A DNA stretch of 64,000 bases. Source: Halosaccharopolyspora lacisalsi. GTDB lineage: Bacteria > Actinomycetota > Actinomycetes > Mycobacteriales > Pseudonocardiaceae. How positions within the stretch are numbered: position 1 is the first letter of the stretch; each line of letters opens with the position of its first letter. Below the pieces are notes generated by a model that had not been told where the DNA came from, searched no databases, and worked only from the letters and a program-made list of their open reading frames with translations. The DNA lies in contig NZ_JACGWZ010000003.1 of NCBI RefSeq assembly GCF_014137975.1, positions 337,501-401,500 of the forward strand, read 5' to 3'. Both the position numbers and the translations under genes were made by a program. Positions 63,334 through 64,000 of the stretch are shown one piece after another.

Positions 63334-64000
63334 GTGAGCACGTTCGCGGACACCACCTTCACGTCTCCGGAGCGCATCCGGAACTTCTGCATCATCGCCC
63401 ACATCGACCACGGCAAGTCGACCCTGGCCGACCGGGTACTGCAGCTCACGGGGGTGCTCGACGAGCGAGCCTACCGTGACCAGTATCTCGACCGGATGGA
63501 TCTGGAACGCGAGCGCGGCATCACGATCAAGTCCCAGAACGTGCGCCTGCCGTGGCAGGTCGACGGGGCCGACCACGTGCTGCACCTGATCGACACCCCC
63601 GGCCACGTCGACTTCACCTACGAGGTCAGCCGCTCGTTGGCCGCCTGTGAGGGCGCGATCCTGCTCGTCGACGCCGCGCAGGGCATCGAGGCGCAGACAC
63701 TCGCGAACCTGTACCTGGCGATGGAGCACGACCTGGAGATCATCCCGGTCCTGAACAAGATCGACCTGCCCGCCGCCGAACCGGACCGCTACGCCGCCGA
63801 ACTCGCGCACATCATCGGCTGCGAGGAATCCGACGTGCTCCGGGTCTCGGCCAAGAGCGGTCAGGGCGTCTCGGACGTGCTCGACTCGGTGGTGCTGAAC
63901 GTGCCCGCTCCCAGCGGCGACGCCGATGCGCCCGCCCGCGCGATGATCTTCGACTCCGTCTACGACACCTACCGCGGGGTGATCACCTACATCCGCGTGA
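63334..64000 (+). CDS. lepA: LepA/EF4 translation GTPase, N-terminal part
   Basis: 222 codons from GTG 63334, with GAGG about 9 nt upstream; the gene runs off the right edge. G domain with P-loop [13 protein letters not shown], switch [11 protein letters not shown] (the LepA form), [22 protein letters not shown] and SAKSG. LepA back-translocates stalled ribosomes or aids 30S biogenesis. It lies near the end of the conserved holA-rpsT-lepA segment. Confidence 0.96.
   Translation, partial: MSTFADTTFTSPERIRNFCIIAHIDHGKSTLADRVLQLTGVLDERAYRDQYLDRMDLERERGITIKSQNVRLPWQVDGADHVLHLIDTPGHVDFTYEVSRSLAACEGAILLVDAAQGIEAQTLANLYLAMEHDLEIIPVLNKIDLPAAEPDRYAAELAHIIGCEESDVLRVSAKSGQGVSDVLDSVVLNVPAPSGDADAPARAMIFDSVYDTYRGVITYIRV

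Overview
The window is about 70% GC and codes densely. Start codons are often GTG, gene ends often overlap by 4 bp, and the gene content is that of a mycolic-acid-lineage relative in the order Pseudonocardiales (Actinopolyspora- or Saccharopolyspora-like; the genus is a guess). Supporting signs are type VII secretion-type small proteins, a mycothiol-type DinB protein, and a core gene order that follows, as I recall it, the Mycobacterium tuberculosis segment from tig to lepA (tig-clpP1-clpP2-clpX ... valS-folC-ndk-rne-rplU-rpmA-obgE-proB ... proA ... nadD-rsfS-gpgP-degV-comEA-comEC-holA-rpsT ... lepA). No rRNA, CRISPR array, prophage or insertion sequence was found.

Layout. 1-4.3 kb: an Eis-like acetyltransferase (cut by the left edge), a 2H phosphoesterase, a 14-TM drug exporter, tRNA-Gly(TCC), tRNA-Pro(TGG) and a sucrase/ferredoxin-like protein. 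4.4-8.8 kb: trigger factor and the ClpP1P2X protease. 8.9-16.5 kb: accessory genes (hydrolase, a membrane-ACT-GNAT fusion, a NarK-type transporter, a Tat-exported esterase, FdhD, a frameshifted Phd/RelE-like module, a SEC-C protein). 16.65-20.04 kb: a four-gene cassette of a YbaB/EbfC-like protein, an EspC-like protein, a WXG100/PPE-like protein and a membrane protein with an internal duplication. This is the best candidate for an undescribed system. 20.1-29.1 kb: valS, folC, a DUF4233 protein, ndk and a GNAT, interleaved with two PIN-toxin modules and a zinc alcohol dehydrogenase. 29.1-35.4 kb: a B12-binding radical SAM protein, its DUF2344 partner and a large RNase E/G carrying an IF2_N-like domain. 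35.7-40.5 kb: a DUF6230-DUF6114-secreted protein operon facing a GT2 plus multi-TM glycosyltransferase pair. 40.9-44.9 kb: rplU-rpmA-obgE-proB and an RHH-MazF module. 45-50 kb: an MHS transporter, a RecQ-phosphoribosyltransferase fusion and proA. 50-52.3 kb: TetR, cytochrome P450 and ferredoxin with a clear 18-bp palindromic operator. 52.3-64 kb: nadD to comEC, thrC behind an S-box SAM riboswitch, holA, rpsT, an Arc-like two-gene unit, cspA, a VOC protein and the start of lepA.

The core genes serve proteostasis (Tig, ClpXP), translation (ValS, L21, L27, S20, RsfS, ObgE, LepA, tRNAs), RNA turnover (Rne), folate, NAD, proline and threonine synthesis, and DNA uptake and replication (ComEA/EC, HolA). 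Many start codons lie 6-8 nt after a good -10 box, so leaderless transcription appears common. Coordinates of starts were checked codon by codon. Functions rest on recognised motifs and remembered family patterns, because no database search could be run.
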